Assembly: GCA_017591395.1 (NCBI GenBank)
Contig: WEDG01000209.1
Location: 1 to 64,000, forward strand
From: Schistocephalus solidus
Lineage: Eukaryota > Platyhelminthes > Cestoda > Diphyllobothriidea > Diphyllobothriidae
DNA length: 64,000 nucleotides
Direction of reading: 5' to 3'
In this document: in pieces, positions 46,201-58,331 of the stretch
Layout of the letters: each line of letters begins with the position of its first letter
Numbering within the stretch: position 1 is the first letter of the stretch
The notes under the pieces: generated by a model
What the model was told of the DNA's origin: nothing
Databases searched by the model: none
What the model saw: the letters and a program-made list of their open reading frames with translations, nothing else
Position numbers and translations under genes: made by a program

Positions 46201-49200
46201 TTTGGCCTTGGCGTCAGCGATCCGGTTGGCTAATGTAGAATTGCTGCCCCTGTCTTCACTGTCTTCCTCGAGGCCGGTAGATCCCGGGCGAGGTCATCCC
46301 AGTTTGCCAGGTCGACCTGCAGTTGTTTCAAGGAAGTCTTCAGTGTCCTTGTAGTGTCATGCTTGACCCCCTCGTCAATGAGAACCCGTGGCGACATCTC
46401 CGTAGAACAGCCGTTTTGGTAGTCGTTCATCATCCATTCTCACAAGGTGGCCGCTCCAGCGCTGTTGCAGTTGTTTCAGCTGCGCGTAGATGCTGGGGAG
46501 GCCTGTTCATTCCAGCAATTCTGTGTCCGGGATCCTGTCTTGCCATCTCAGCTTTAGTATTCTGCAGAGGCAGCTGAGGTGGAAGTGGTTGAACTTCCAT
46601 GCCTGCTTTTGATAGATCGTCCACGTCTCCGCTCCATACAGCAGCGTCGGCAGTACGACAGCTTTGTACATCTTGAGTTTGGTGCTGACGTGGAGACCGT
46701 GTCGATTCCAGACTACGATCCGCATGCGTCCAAAGGCTTGGCTGGCTTTGGCGATCCGACGGGCAATCTCATCGTCAATTTTGGTGCTGCGGGAGAGATT
46801 ACTGCCCAGGTACGTGAAGGTATCCACAGATTTAATTTGGGCACCATTGGCATTGATGTGAGCTGCGGTGTAGATGGTATTGAGCGACGGCTGATGCATC
46901 AAAACTGTTTTCTCAGTGTTGATGTGAAGTCTGAAGTTGTCACAAGTGGCAGCGAAGAGGTCCATGCTCCGTTGCATTTCTTCTTCTGTCGTTGCATTGA
47001 GTGCGCAGTCGTCAGCAAAGAGTTTGTGGATGGTGGCTGTGGAGACGCGCGAGCGGAAATGCATCCGTCGTTGGTTGAGGAGTCAGCCGTCCATCCGGTA
47101 GGCGATGCGGATCCCGGGGCGTTCGTCACGGTAGGCGTCCTTTAGCATAGCAGAGAATATGAGACTGAAGAGATTAGGCACAAGGACGCAGACCCTGCTT
47201 CACTCCATTGTTCACTGTGAAGACCTCTGAGACGGCTCCGTTGTCCATTACGCGCTTCATCATGCCATCGTAGAATTGACGCACCATTTGCGTGAATCGC
47301 TCGGGACAGCCGAATTTCTGCATGATCTTCCATAGCCCATCGCGATTCGCCATGTCAAAAGCTTTCGTCAGATCCAAGGGGTATTGTAGAGGTGGGTTCG
47401 CATCTCCTGGAACTTCTCTTGTAGCTGGCGAGCGGTGAAAATGATGCCGGTTGTTCTGCGGTGTCTTTGGAAGCCACATTTGCTTTCCGAAAGCAGAATT
47501 TGCTATAGGTGACTATTCAGACGATTAAGAATGATACGGGCGAAGATATTCTCGGTAATATTGAGCAGCGAGATTCCCCAGTGGTTTTCGCAGAGTTGGC
47601 GGTTCCCCTTATTCTTGTAGAGATGGACAATGGCGGCGTCTTTGAAATCCTAAGGGACCTCTCCTTGGCGCCAACTCGCCTGGAAGAGCGCTGTGAGCTG
47701 GTTCATCAGTTGGGGGCCACCATGCTCGTAGATCTCAGCAGGGATTGCGTCTGATCCAGGTGTTTTCCCAATGAAGAGTTGTTGCACGACCCTGATGGTT
47801 TCTTGGAGAGAGGGCAGGAGATCGAGGTCAGCGTTGGTTGCCAATTCAGGCAGTCGGTTAATAGCGGTGTCGGAGAGAGTGGAGGGCTTTAAAAAAGGTT
47901 CCGCCCATCGCGCCAGGATTTGCGTCTTCTTAGTGAGCAGCGTCCTGCCGTCGGTACTGAGAATAGGAGCGGCGCCTTTGACGGGAGGTCCGTAGATAGC
48001 CTAGGTGGTGACGAAGAAGTTCTTCAATTCGTTTCGGTTCGCATACCCTTGGAATTCATCGGCTTTGCGCATCATCCAGGCATCCTGCATCTGCCGCAGC
48101 CGTTGTTGTACAAGGCGGCGACTTCGGTAGAAGGCTGTCTTGTTTGCAGCGGTAGGGTGATCTACGTAGGCTTTATGCAAATGGTTCTTATCGATGAGCG
48201 GAACGTTGATGGCTGCGTCATTGTCATGGAACCAGTTTTGGTGCTGACAACGTGCGCGGCCGAGCACACCCAGAATGGTTGATTTGATGGTGTCCCTCAG
48301 CTGACACCAGCGGTTCTGCACGCTGGCGTCCTCGTCGACGACTGGAAGGTTGGCTAGCCTGTTGGCTAGTTCATTGCTGAAATGGGGATGGTGAGCAGGC
48401 ACATTCAAAAAAAACATTATTTAACTTAACTGGTGGTCACTTACCTTGGGATCTCCTGCGTGGTTGCAGACGAAGCCTCATTTTGGAGATGATGAGGTGA
48501 TGATCCGTCCATACGTCGGTACAGGGGATCGCCTTTGTCACCAGCACGTCCTGTTGGTCACGCCTCCGGACGAGAACATAATCCAGCAGGTGCCAGTGTC
48601 TCGAATGGGGGTGCACCCAGACCGCCTTCTGTCACATCGGGAGGCAGAAGAAGGTGTTGGTCAGGATCAGGCGGTGCTCCGCGTAGGTTCGTAGGAGAAG
48701 GAGACCATTGTCATTGAAGCCGGCGAGACCATGGGGACCAAGCATTCCTCTCCATGTGATATGGTCTGTCCAGACGCGGGTTTAAAGTCTCCAAGGACAA
48801 TTAACTTATCCGCCTTCAGCACAGTCACCAGGAGGGCGTGTAGATCCTCGTATAATTTGTTCTTTTCCTCCTCAGAGCTCATCATTTGTGGGCGTAGGCG
48901 CTCATGGTAGTGGCGAACTTGTCACTTCAGAGCGGCAGGCGGAGGCTGAACAGATGATCATTGCTACCATGCAGCAGACAGGGCAGTCTTCCCACGATGT
49001 CATTCCGGATGGCAAAGGCAAACACCAGCGTCGCGTCGTTCTGCCTGGGGGCGGCCACTGCAGAAGACGGTCTAGCCAGCACACACCCCATCCAGCTGAC
49101 CCTGCTTGGAGAATCGGGCCTTGCTGAGAGCAGTAATGTCCACCTTGTATCGCGTCAGTTCGCGATCGACTATCGCCATCCTCCCTTCCGGTCGGTTGCT

Positions 49201-49530
49201 CCTCGGATTGTTTAAAAGTGCTCAAACACTCCCGGCTGTTAGTGTAAGTGGGCTCACCCAAGCAATCCGGGGGGTCCCCCGGAGAGTAAGTTGGGGGAGG
49301 GGAGATTGGGAGAAGAGTGGTTGGCATTGTTTCAAGTTTTTCGACCGCGTGCTAGCTACTGTCTGCTGCAGTTGTCGTGATACGCAGCATTTGCTTAGGG
49401 CGCCTTTTCCAGCTCCTTCCCCCAGAAGGGGTAAGCAGTGCTGTCCCTAAATAGGACTGCGGAGTTATAACAGGCGGCTACCGAACTCCCCTAAGGGTCA
49501 CGATTTGGGTTAGTGAGAGAACGATCAATT
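45345..49530 (-). pseudogene. Non-LTR retrotransposon with C2H2 tail (LINE B), nearly full length, decayed
   Basis: Read on the minus strand. A 5' UTR-like end (49530-49330) is followed by endonuclease pieces (49230-48670) with [13 protein letters not shown], where Lys replaces the Asn usual in GDFN. Next come a linker frame (48417-48001) and RT pieces: PGSDAIPAEIYEHGGPQLMN (about 47770-47710), LDLTKAFDMANRDGLWKI (about 47340), NGVKQGLRPCA (about 47180) and [10 protein letters not shown] in the unbroken 185-codon frame 47064-46507, which keeps the FADD catalytic box. The C-terminal part ends in C2H2 units from 46197 to 45345. About ten stops or shifts separate the frames. The layout of endonuclease, RT and zinc-finger tail is known from flatworm LINEs as I recall. 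It is not active as it stands. Confidence 0.87.
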
Positions 49531-49689
49531 TGCCTGGGCCGCCTACGTGGTTGCATGTGGCCCTCGCCATAGGAATTTTTCGACCGTGGAGAGAAGAGGG
49601 CAGGGCGAGGAGAGAGGGGAAGGGCAGGGAGGAGAGGAAAGGGATGAGGGGAAAGGGGGGAAGGCAGGGGGAAGGGAGCAGACATACTG

Positions 49690-50790
49690 GGTGTGGAAGC
49701 ACACGGCAGCTCGACCGTCGATTTCGACGAGGTCCACCGAATGCTCCACACCAGGTGGTGCAGGGACGGTGACTTGCGCGTGAATTAGTTTTAAGTGATA
49801 GTAGCCTTGCGCTGCAGCTACCGCACTCACTCCTCCTCCCCCACCTGAGCCCGGTGTCAAGACAGAGTCAAGAAGACCGGAGATGGGAGAGAGCGCAGGT
49901 GGCTGGCGCGGCCGGAGTCGCCCCTGGGCGTGCCACCACACCTGGCTCGGATCCCACGGAGTGGGAGTGCCATAAAGGCCACATTAAGAAGGAGCCATTG
50001 CAACCTGACTCTCAGTCCGCCAGTCAGCCACTCCACACAAAACACACATTGGGCTGACCACGTGGTCCGAGTTATCCCGTCAGTTGGCAACCTTCCAAGC
50101 CACGGCTTTTAGCGCACCGTGATAGTTTCAAGCGCTTCCGATTGTTTATAGTGAAGAAAAATACGCTGAGCTCTCGACCTCACGCTCTCCCCACCCCCAC
50201 AATCAGACCACTGTCCGAGCCGGTCAGTTGTCTGATGCGGAAGCGGGCGCAGCTGCTGGTGACCTCGTCTACGTGTACTACGTACACGACCTGGCCCCCC
50301 AAACACAAGCACCAGGATTCCACACAACAGGGGGTTGAACGGCTTACATCTCACATGTGTGAGATAGCCAGAGGTCACGTTAAGAAGGAGCCATCGCAGT
50401 CTGACTCTCAGACCACCAGTCAGCCACTCCACACAACACACATTGGACTAACTGCGAGGTCTGAGTGTAATTGTCAGTTGGCAACCTTCCAACCGCGGCA
50501 CTCAACGTTACCGCACTCTCTTCTCCTCCCCCACCTGAGCCCGGTCTCATGACACAGTCAAGAAGACCGGAGATGGGAGAGGCCACAGGTGGCTGGCGCA
50601 GCCGGAGCCGCCCCTGGGCGTGCCACCAGGATCCCACAGAGTGGGGGGAAGCACACACAACACCAGAGACCCTCACCTGGTTTAGCTCGCCGGTCATGGC
50701 GGTTGCCAGGGGTGTGGCCGCAGGGCAGAACCCAGCTTCGAGGAGCCATCGGTGAAAGTTGGGTGCCAGTTAGAGGTGGCCACAGGAGCA
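49690..50790 (-). repeat. G/C-rich repeat block, inverted relative to 1-2836
   Basis: Reverse complement of an M then N pair plus part of the next module: CGGAGTGGGAGTGCCATAAA, TTGGCAACCTTCCAAGCCAC, the GTGTACGTAGTACAC palindrome near 50272, and a second CACCTGAGCCCGGTCTCATG. Frames such as 49857-50090 and 50142-50552 are repeat-derived. Just right of LINE B's 5' end lies a purine-rich stretch (49580-49680). Confidence 0.87.
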
Positions 50791-53389
50791 TTCACCACAT
50801 GCACGAGACAAATGAAGCGACCTAATGCTACTTGGGTATTTTCTATTGCACCTTGGTATCAGCATTTTCTGTTTTTTTCTTCATGTACTTGGTTCGTCTG
50901 ATTCTCTCACCCGGCCTTCTACATAGTACGGCTTTCAGAAACGGTGGTGTGCGTGTTCCTATCTACCAACCGGTAGCTATGATACCCATAGAGAAGTCGA
51001 TCAATACAGAATTTTGTGAAAGAATATGAAAACACGGTCAGTGGAACAGTATGTGCATTAAGCATCACACGCTACGCTCGCGCATCCAAGTGACGCGACC
51101 CAGTATCTAATCAAGGACGCACACCGTCACCAGGCCGTTACACCACTGCGAGTTGACTGGTGCAAACTCGGCCTAGTCACAGATACTGCTCTCTCCTCCT
51201 GCCCCATCGTTTGAGTGCAAAACGGTTAACTAGTTACACTCATAGTTTCTGATGCTGGGCTCCTGTACTGAGTCCGACAGCTCAGCCCAATACATCCGTC
51301 AGTTTTACCTTCTCGAACCCCGATTTTCAACCCAGCATGACAATACATTGCGCGTGAATTAGTTTATAGTGATAGCAGACTTGTACTGCATCTACCACAC
51401 TCATTCCTCTCTCACCCACCAGGATCAAGTTCAAAGACTGCTTTGGAATGCTTGGATATGGGACTGGAAGTTAAACCACCCGTCTACGTATGCCTCACAC
51501 GTCCTGGTCCGTGCACGATAAACCAGGCAGCTAATACGCCTAGTGTTTCAGTGTCGACGCGTTCTTCCTATTTGAAGCTGGAACGCGAATACTGGCCTCC
51601 ATTCGAGAGTTGCTTAAATATTAAATCAGACATTTATTTTGCCATGGTGACCCCGACATTTCACCTGTGCTGAGCATATTTGAGAACACCAGGGTTGCTA
51701 GGTTCAGCAAACCAAACCAACTTCTAATCCTCCAGGTAGAATTAACATCCTCATAATAATATGGAGGCTGATAGCCCGGACAACGGTTGAACGGTTCATA
51801 TACTGATAGGGGTAATTTAATGGCAATCGTTCGATTCTACCCATTTCCAACAGCTACTTGTAGATGGAGTTTTTCTGAAAAACGCCTGATAACCTTTGAT
51901 TTGAATAAGTAACCAGTGATCTTATTTTTAAACTTATTCAAATAGCTGATAAGAAATTGGCTGCTTTGAGTATTTTCGTGAAAACGTAGAAGACATGGCA
52001 TGCTCGCTGGCGTTTAAAATTCGCTATTATTACTCTTACATCAAAGACAAACAGGGTTATTCTATTTAAACAAGACCGGCGAAGAAGTTCTGACCATATG
52101 AAATCCACTTTACTTATTCTGTACGAGCTAGCCTGAATCGACTTCTTTGCAAGAAGCTCAAGCTCGTTAAGGAAATATCAGCTGGTTGATTTTGCTGCAG
52201 CTTATCCAAATATCCACTAAAGACTGAAAGGGCCAGACTTATCTGTCATCGCTCTTTTCAGCACTCACAGCCAGGGATCTTCGCTTTTTCGTAACACCAA
52301 CTTATGCGATTTATACCTCCGTGTATAAAAAGTTTCAAGTTCGGGCCATTCTGACAAGCAAGTAAGTGAATGAACGCTTTAGAAGCTAGCCACAAAAGTT
52401 TGTTGAAGGTCAACAAGTACCACTGTGTACCAGAACAGTGTTGCGCAAGCCCCAGTCGATCACTAATATAGTGGATGATCATGGATCTGATCGAAAATAT
52501 TTATCGTATGGGTCACAGTTGTGAGGAGCTATTGCAACCTGACCTTCAGTCTAGTTGCGCCCTTACTTGGCAGCTTTCCAACTCACGACTTTTAGGGTGT
52601 GGTGATACATGTATAGAGCCTCACTCTAGTAGTAAACAGCTGCAAGACCGATTTAGGCTGAGTGGAAATGACTTTTGGCGCAGAGGCTGGTTTAGCGCGA
52701 CAGCCCCATCTTAAGCTGGTCATGCGCATGTCTGTTCCTTTTAGGTTTATCGCAACGTAGTAGCCTTTCTTGAAGAAGGGGAACGCTTCGGGAGAAAGGA
52801 ACGGGAAGACTCAAATTTCCCGATTTCCAGGCATAATTATGGTCTTTCTACTATTTTATTTTCGGGTTTGGTGGGTTACCTGTAGTCTTATGGAGTAAAG
52901 CCATCTTGCAGTGAGAAGGACATCTTTATGCCAGCTAGACAACCGTTAGTAGCCATTAGAAGTGAAAATGCGAGTCCCAGGAAGTAATTGAACAGAAGTA
53001 GACACGATCGCTGCGACAATAAATTTATTTGCCCCAAGTTTCAGCTTCAAGCTGGAATCCGAAACGTCAGAAAAATAACGTATTATCCCAGCGGTAGTGT
53101 CTACTGGTTTGCAGTTAGTAGGTGTATTCAACAACGTAATCCTGAGGTGCGGCAAGGACGCCCGCAGGCCGCCCTATCAACCCATATTTTCGCCCTCTAA
53201 AGCTCCAATATGGCGTACAAACCAGAGGCTATGCTTGTAATGCCAAATAGGAATGCACAAAGAAAACTGGCCGAGCACCGGATCATTTTGTTTATTAATC
53301 TCGATTTTTGAGCTCACCAAGGCTAATAGCAACAACAGAAAAAGGTCACATAGGGGTACAAGCCAATCAATGAAAAATGACGTGGATTT
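50791..53389. other. Unassigned DNA with repeat relics
   Basis: No gene recognised. Two minus-strand relics of the G/C-rich repeat are present. 51345-51425 reads CGCGTGAATTAG, CTGCATCTACC, CTCACCCACC. 52515-52625 reads GAGCTATTGCAACCTGAC, CAGCTTTCCAACTCACGAC, TTTTAGGGTGTGGTGATA. The rest is A/T-rich. Confidence 0.55.
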
Positions 53390-54480
53390 AGAGGCAACTG
53401 CCCAGGGTTCTGTATGCCAGCGCCAGATCAATTTATCGAGTGATTGAGTTCCTATCTGAGGACCAAGCTTCAATCAGTTCTCGGCTTGTTTTGGTTACGG
53501 TATGGGTGACTATAATGGCGGCTGCAAAGTTGAACTCATGAACCACTTCGTAGGTATGGGCAGCCACTTGCGACGATTCGTCGCCCATCGAGCAGTCAAC
53601 TCATGCTCCATCTACGCACGATCTGAGCGTGCGTCCAGTCTGACCTGTGCAGTTAAAAGGACTGTTTAGGCACGTGATGTGATACACCACTCCAGATTGC
53701 TCCTTGGGATTTATTTGGTCTTTGAGTTTCCTGATCCCCTTGCGCACGGAGGCTTTGGACCGGTGTTCAATTCCAGTTTTGAGAACATCCACTTTGCCAG
53801 AGTATAGGTAGGGCTGTACTTTAAGGCAACAATTGGCCGCAGTGGGACATTTGACTTATGGATTTTTCAAGGACCATAAAAAGAAGCCAGAACAGGGTCC
53901 GTTACATTCAGTTGGCGCCATTCATTGTGCGTGATCACACTCTTGAACCAATATTCTCTAAGTAGTTTATTCAACCGATCGACTGCTGCTTTGACCTGTG
54001 AGATCTTCACTGGTCTGTAAAATTCTCTGTCATCGAAAAGAGTCTTAGCTTTCTCATGTAGTTTTTTTCGGTTCATAAGGACAGTTGTTGGTCCCTTATC
54101 AGCGGACAGAGTGGTAATTTTGTCGACCCTCTTCAGTTACTACATAGCTCTTGACTCACTCTGCGAAATATATCGGGTTGGTTTGGGCGCCAGCAGCAAA
54201 AACGTAACACGTTGTCCGATGGCGTTTTTTGTCGTAGGTAGTTTCCGTTCTCACTAGCATAGCTTCTAGAACTGCGGTGAAACCGACTGGGTCAGCATCT
54301 GTGGTGTTAAAACAAGGTCGAGACCGTAGCACTCGTAGCGCTGTATTGTTAGCCGTTTCGACCAGAGGCTGTGAACCAAATGACCCGATAACCCAGGTGT
54401 TCTTCTGTCAAATGAGGAAAGCTCACTGTTGAAAAATAAACAACTTGAAGGTTGAAAAGATTTCGGTAAATTTGACATGA
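53390..54480 (-). pseudogene. Penelope-like element with RT core deleted
   Basis: On the minus strand the N-terminal region comes first (VGFTAVLEAMLVRTETTYDK, then RHRTTCYVFAAGAQTNPI, 54290-54180). KAKTLFDDREFYRPVKISQV and RLNKLLREYWF follow (54076-53930), up to VTDPVLASFYG at about 53880. The frame then jumps within about 50 bp to the nuclease side: KASVRKGIRKLKDQINPKEQ (53760 on), SGVVYHITC, and CTGQTGRTLRSC, where the YIG-type Tyr is Cys. The end HEFNFAAAIIVTHTVTKTS then RELIEAW reaches about 53450. The whole palm/finger part of the reverse transcriptase is absent. Non-functional. Confidence 0.8.
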
Positions 54481-55586
54481 AAAGCGCCCCTCCTTGTTGG
54501 AAAATTTAGTAAGCAGCTGGTTTTTGGGGAAGATGGCTACTGTAATTAAATTACAAAGCGATTGAACCGAGGAAAGTAGGAACGTTGCACCTGAAAGTTA
54601 TCGAATTTATCAGGCGTTCTCCAATCCGAAGAATGGACAGATGTTGGTACACTTGAATCCCAGGGCAGACTCAGCAGGTACGAGAACGCAGATTACAATG
54701 AAAAAGAAAATAAACAAACAGTTAGCGGTTGTAGTCAGCAAAAAACCACAAAAATGAAAAGCAACATAATATGCTCCTTAAACTAAGGAGGGCTAAAAAA
54801 CCAGAAGGTTCAACCTGGCAGCTCCGGGAAAAGCCACCTAATTATATTTGTCGTGGAAGATAGTATTAAAATCCGGCTTTTCGAATTCGAAAAACTAGGA
54901 GATGTTCCTAAGGATATTCCCTGTCTTAGTTGTCTGAAGTAAACTGCAGGAAAATTTAAAGCTTACTGGAATGCGGGTACAAGGGTTGCGTAGAGCTACG
55001 GTAAAGAGTACCTGAACAAGATATCCTTGTGTCAAAACTCCTCACAAATTCATCAAGTTCTCTGATGCGGTCTCCAAGTTTGTAAACAAAAAAAACAGAT
55101 TAATGTATTAAAACTGCAGCCAGTTATAAGACCTGCTTGAACTGTCCAAAGATTGAGAACAAATCCCATTTCAGTTTGGGTTCTTGCTGTAGGAAAAAGC
55201 AGGCGATTCTGTGTCTGCTAACCACATGCTACAGTCTGTCTTGTTTATATCAAATGTAATCGATCACAACCCGGCAAGGTTGCTGTTTTATATTTGTCAG
55301 TTTGAAAGTCTCGGAAAACGACGTCGACCGTGTGCTCCGCAGCATGCTGAGTGCAGGATGGTGACTTGGGCAGCATCATGCGCACTCTACCTCTCCCAAA
55401 TCAACCGTGCCCTGTGGCAACTCAAAGTTCAGATGATCAGAAGCAGTCTCCGTCATTGCGGGGCAGGATCGGGTGAGGTCAAGGTGTTTATGGGCTGGTA
55501 GGGTGAAGTGCGATGGTCAGGTATGGTTTGCGCAGTCATACCGCCAATTTGCTTGGAGGCATATATAGCTTAATGAACACATGCTC
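54481..55586. other. Unassigned DNA left of the tandem array
   Basis: No gene recognised. Short stretches before 55587, such as CCAATTTGCTTGGAGGC, faintly resemble the end of the 2.75-kb unit (TCAATTGGTTGGCGAGC). A decayed earlier unit may therefore lie here. A TATA-like GCATATATAGC is at about 55559. Confidence 0.45.
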
Positions 55587-58331
55587 TCTGTTGTCAAAAT
55601 TTTCATCCCAGACTCTCTCACTTTCACCCATCTACCACAGCATTCACGTGAACCAGCTCCACCGTCGTACTTCCTTATGCTGCCCCGACGTTCTTAAAAG
55701 TAATTCAGGCCTCCAGTTCAATGACATTGCACTGAATGGATACACGCCATTGCCAGTCTTTTCACTAGCATGTCACTAGCCCAATCCCCGTCTGTAAAGG
55801 TCCTGGCGTGTAGTCTTGTCTGTTTACACTACAGCGTAGACACTCCAACTCCAGCTGCATTCCCATTCCTCCTCCTCCTCCTCGTCGATGGTGGTGGTGG
55901 TCAGCATGCTCTTCATATGAAGACTCCTCAAGAGTACGCACGTGCCAGCCATTCAACTGTAGCAGCTGCAGCCTACCCGCTGTTTGCACTTGCGCTCCAC
56001 ATCGACCATCGCCGATCTCGGGAGTATCGCATTCACCAAACCTGCTAACAAGCGCCAGGATGTTCTGCCTTCCAACTCCCTCCGATCCGCTCCTGCTGCT
56101 GTGGCATCTCTACAGCCAAATGCTCATACCGCATTCGCGCTTGCAGGAGGCAGCAGACCTCCGACGCACCGCTCTCCTCTCAATTCCAACCTACTGACTC
56201 ACACGGACTGACACCTTGGTCTCTCCCTTTTCAACTCCTCCAACACACCTTCTTCAGCTTCATCCACCACGCCGGCCTTCCCTTTTGGCGCAGACTCCAT
56301 GTTCTCTCAACTGCACCTACCAAACTCCGATGAGGGTACTACCAACAGCAGTCACCGGAGACTATACCTGATGCATGACGTCACTGAGGGCCTCCACTGG
56401 TTTCTCGGGTGCATTTCGTCCTCATCAACACTGCCAGCCACGTTCAACGCCACCACCAGTCGACTACCCCTTACAGACTACTCAACGCAGTTCACACTGC
56501 ATCTGCGAAACAGCACCATCTCCGAAACTCCAGACCCTCAGTCAGAAGTCCTCCTCCTTCCATCGCCTTCTGTGATGCACTTACTGACGCCCTCCTCATC
56601 CCCGAAGTCTAGCTAAACGCCGCCACCTACCGAAATCCTGATCTTCTAATGATAGGCGAAGCACTCGCATCTCCATGAGTCCTGGCGCCGATTACGCGCG
56701 CATCCAACCTCCTCTTCAGAAATATGCCCACTGCTACTCATATTTCTCATGTATCCCCGACGGAACAGCAAATCGGTAACCGTGAGGTGACCAGCCGCAT
56801 AAACAACCCGAGTAGCTCTAATCGGAGTGAATTTGTCGGTGGCCGAGGACACAGGAACGATGTCTAACTGTTAGTGCAACAGGCGGACAAATCATCACCT
56901 CTTGTTTACAGCTTACGGTGGTGTTGGCATCCACAATTTCGGACAGGTTGGTCTGCCTCGGAAGACACGCAAACTCGACGCCGGATCCTGCGGAGTAAAT
57001 TGCCTTTGGGCTGCTTCCAGAGTCGCAGACCCAATGGCGTATCCTCTGGTTGAGCCTAATCAGGCAGAGCGGTTGGAAAGTAAAGGCTTTCGACCACTGC
57101 TCGGAGCTGCCTCAAAAAAGACACCATAGGTAGTAGTCTGTGATTGCACGGGATACTTGCAGCGCTCCATTTGTCCTCAGAAGTAGACACATTCTCAAGG
57201 TCCCAAACTACTCTACCAGACTGAAGTGGGTTCGGCAAATGCGTACGGTCAACTTGGAAAGTGTTCGAAAGTATGGAGAGCCTAATCTAGACGCCATGCC
57301 GATTTCGCACATTAACCGAAACTAAACTTGCGGATCATAGCATGTGGTAGAAGGGCTCGGAAAACCCAAAAACACAAGACTGTAGGCTAGCACATTTATA
57401 ATGTAAGGCACGATACTCGCGCCTGGCAGCAGCAAGTCCTTCGAAAGATCATCGACTGAGGTCCGGTTTCGTTGGCTTCCAAAGAGTACCGACTTCCAAA
57501 TACATTCTTCGTCGTAAAGAGTCCTGTAATGAAAGATTGTTGTTGCTTGTTTTACTAAAAGAACTTTCATGCGGCGCGGGTAAATGTCCACATAGGCAGT
57601 CTTGCCTATAAAATTGTCGTACGGCAATGCAACCTTCGAAAAGCAAGACAGAGCTGCGCGAGCACCTGACACGAGCAATGTAATTAAGTCACAGTTCGCT
57701 GCAAAGGGTAGGGTAGTTAATTTTTGAATACATGCCGAGAAAAACCCTCACGACACAAAGCCAATCCTGTAGAAGGGGATTAATTTACAACAGCCGGTTG
57801 TCCTGTGCGTCTCATCCAAACTACCGTACCCTGTACTTCTCACCTGCATGTGCACTCATAAGATGCTAGATCGATGTGACAGAAAGGCTGGCCTCTTGCC
57901 GGTGTTGCATGCACGCATGCGCACGCATTCATGGTGCCCGCACCTCCGGAGGCTTAGGGGTATGTAGCCTTCAGCCCTGCGCCTTCCTTCCTTCCTTCAC
58001 CGCAGTTATTGCTTCTCTCGCTTTTCAAACCTTGCTACTGTGAACCTGAGGCGGCAGCACTCTTCTTTCCCGCTGGCTCCTTCTACTATTCATCCAGTAC
58101 ACTTCTGCCAGAAGCCATATTTCGCTGTCACAAACATGCTCCCTCTTACCTGCCTAGGCAGCATGTCCACTCGGGGGTTGTGCGATCCGTCCCAAAACTT
58201 TCACCTAATCCAGTGGCCGAACTCTCCATTGAACTAAGTCTTTTCATGCATGCTCCTTCCACACAGTGGTCCGTCTCCACGACACGCGCGTAACCCTATC
58301 ATCTCAATTGGTTGGCGAGCGAAACCCGTTG
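55587..58331. repeat. 2.75-kb tandem unit, copy 1
   Basis: Starts TCTGTTGTCAAAAT. About 99% identical to copies 2 and 3, which start at 58332 and 61079 (period 2,745-2,747 bp). Open frames on both strands are preserved in all copies (plus: 55770-56048, 56299-56616, 56902-57129; minus: 57322-57678). No domain is recognised. A CCTTCCTTCCTT run is near 57985 and a GCATGCACGCATGC palindromic run near 57907. Confidence 0.95.
57322..57678 (-). CDS. Hypothetical 118-codon frame in the 2.75-kb unit
   Basis: Longest minus frame in the tandem unit, repeated at 60069-60425 and 62816-63172. Copy 3 has four residue changes near the C-terminal end. The composition is protein-like (VALPYDNFIGKTAYVDIYPR, YDEECIWKSVLFGSQRN), but I recognise no family, signal peptide or membrane segment. 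No splice partners were identified. It could be an exon, a fragment of an unknown element, or chance. Confidence 0.25.
   Translation of the reverse strand: MLVSGARAALSCFSKVALPYDNFIGKTAYVDIYPRRMKVLLVKQATTIFHYRTLYDEECIWKSVLFGSQRNRTSVDDLSKDLLLPGASIVPYIINVLAYSLVFLGFPSPSTTCYDPQV

Noticed and set aside
56299..56616. Possible gypsy-type protease/gag in the 2.75-kb unit (RRLYLMHDVTEGLHWFL)
   Set aside because: Only a vague resemblance to retroviral-type aspartic protease flanks; no D(T/S)GA motif and no neighbouring pol sequence.
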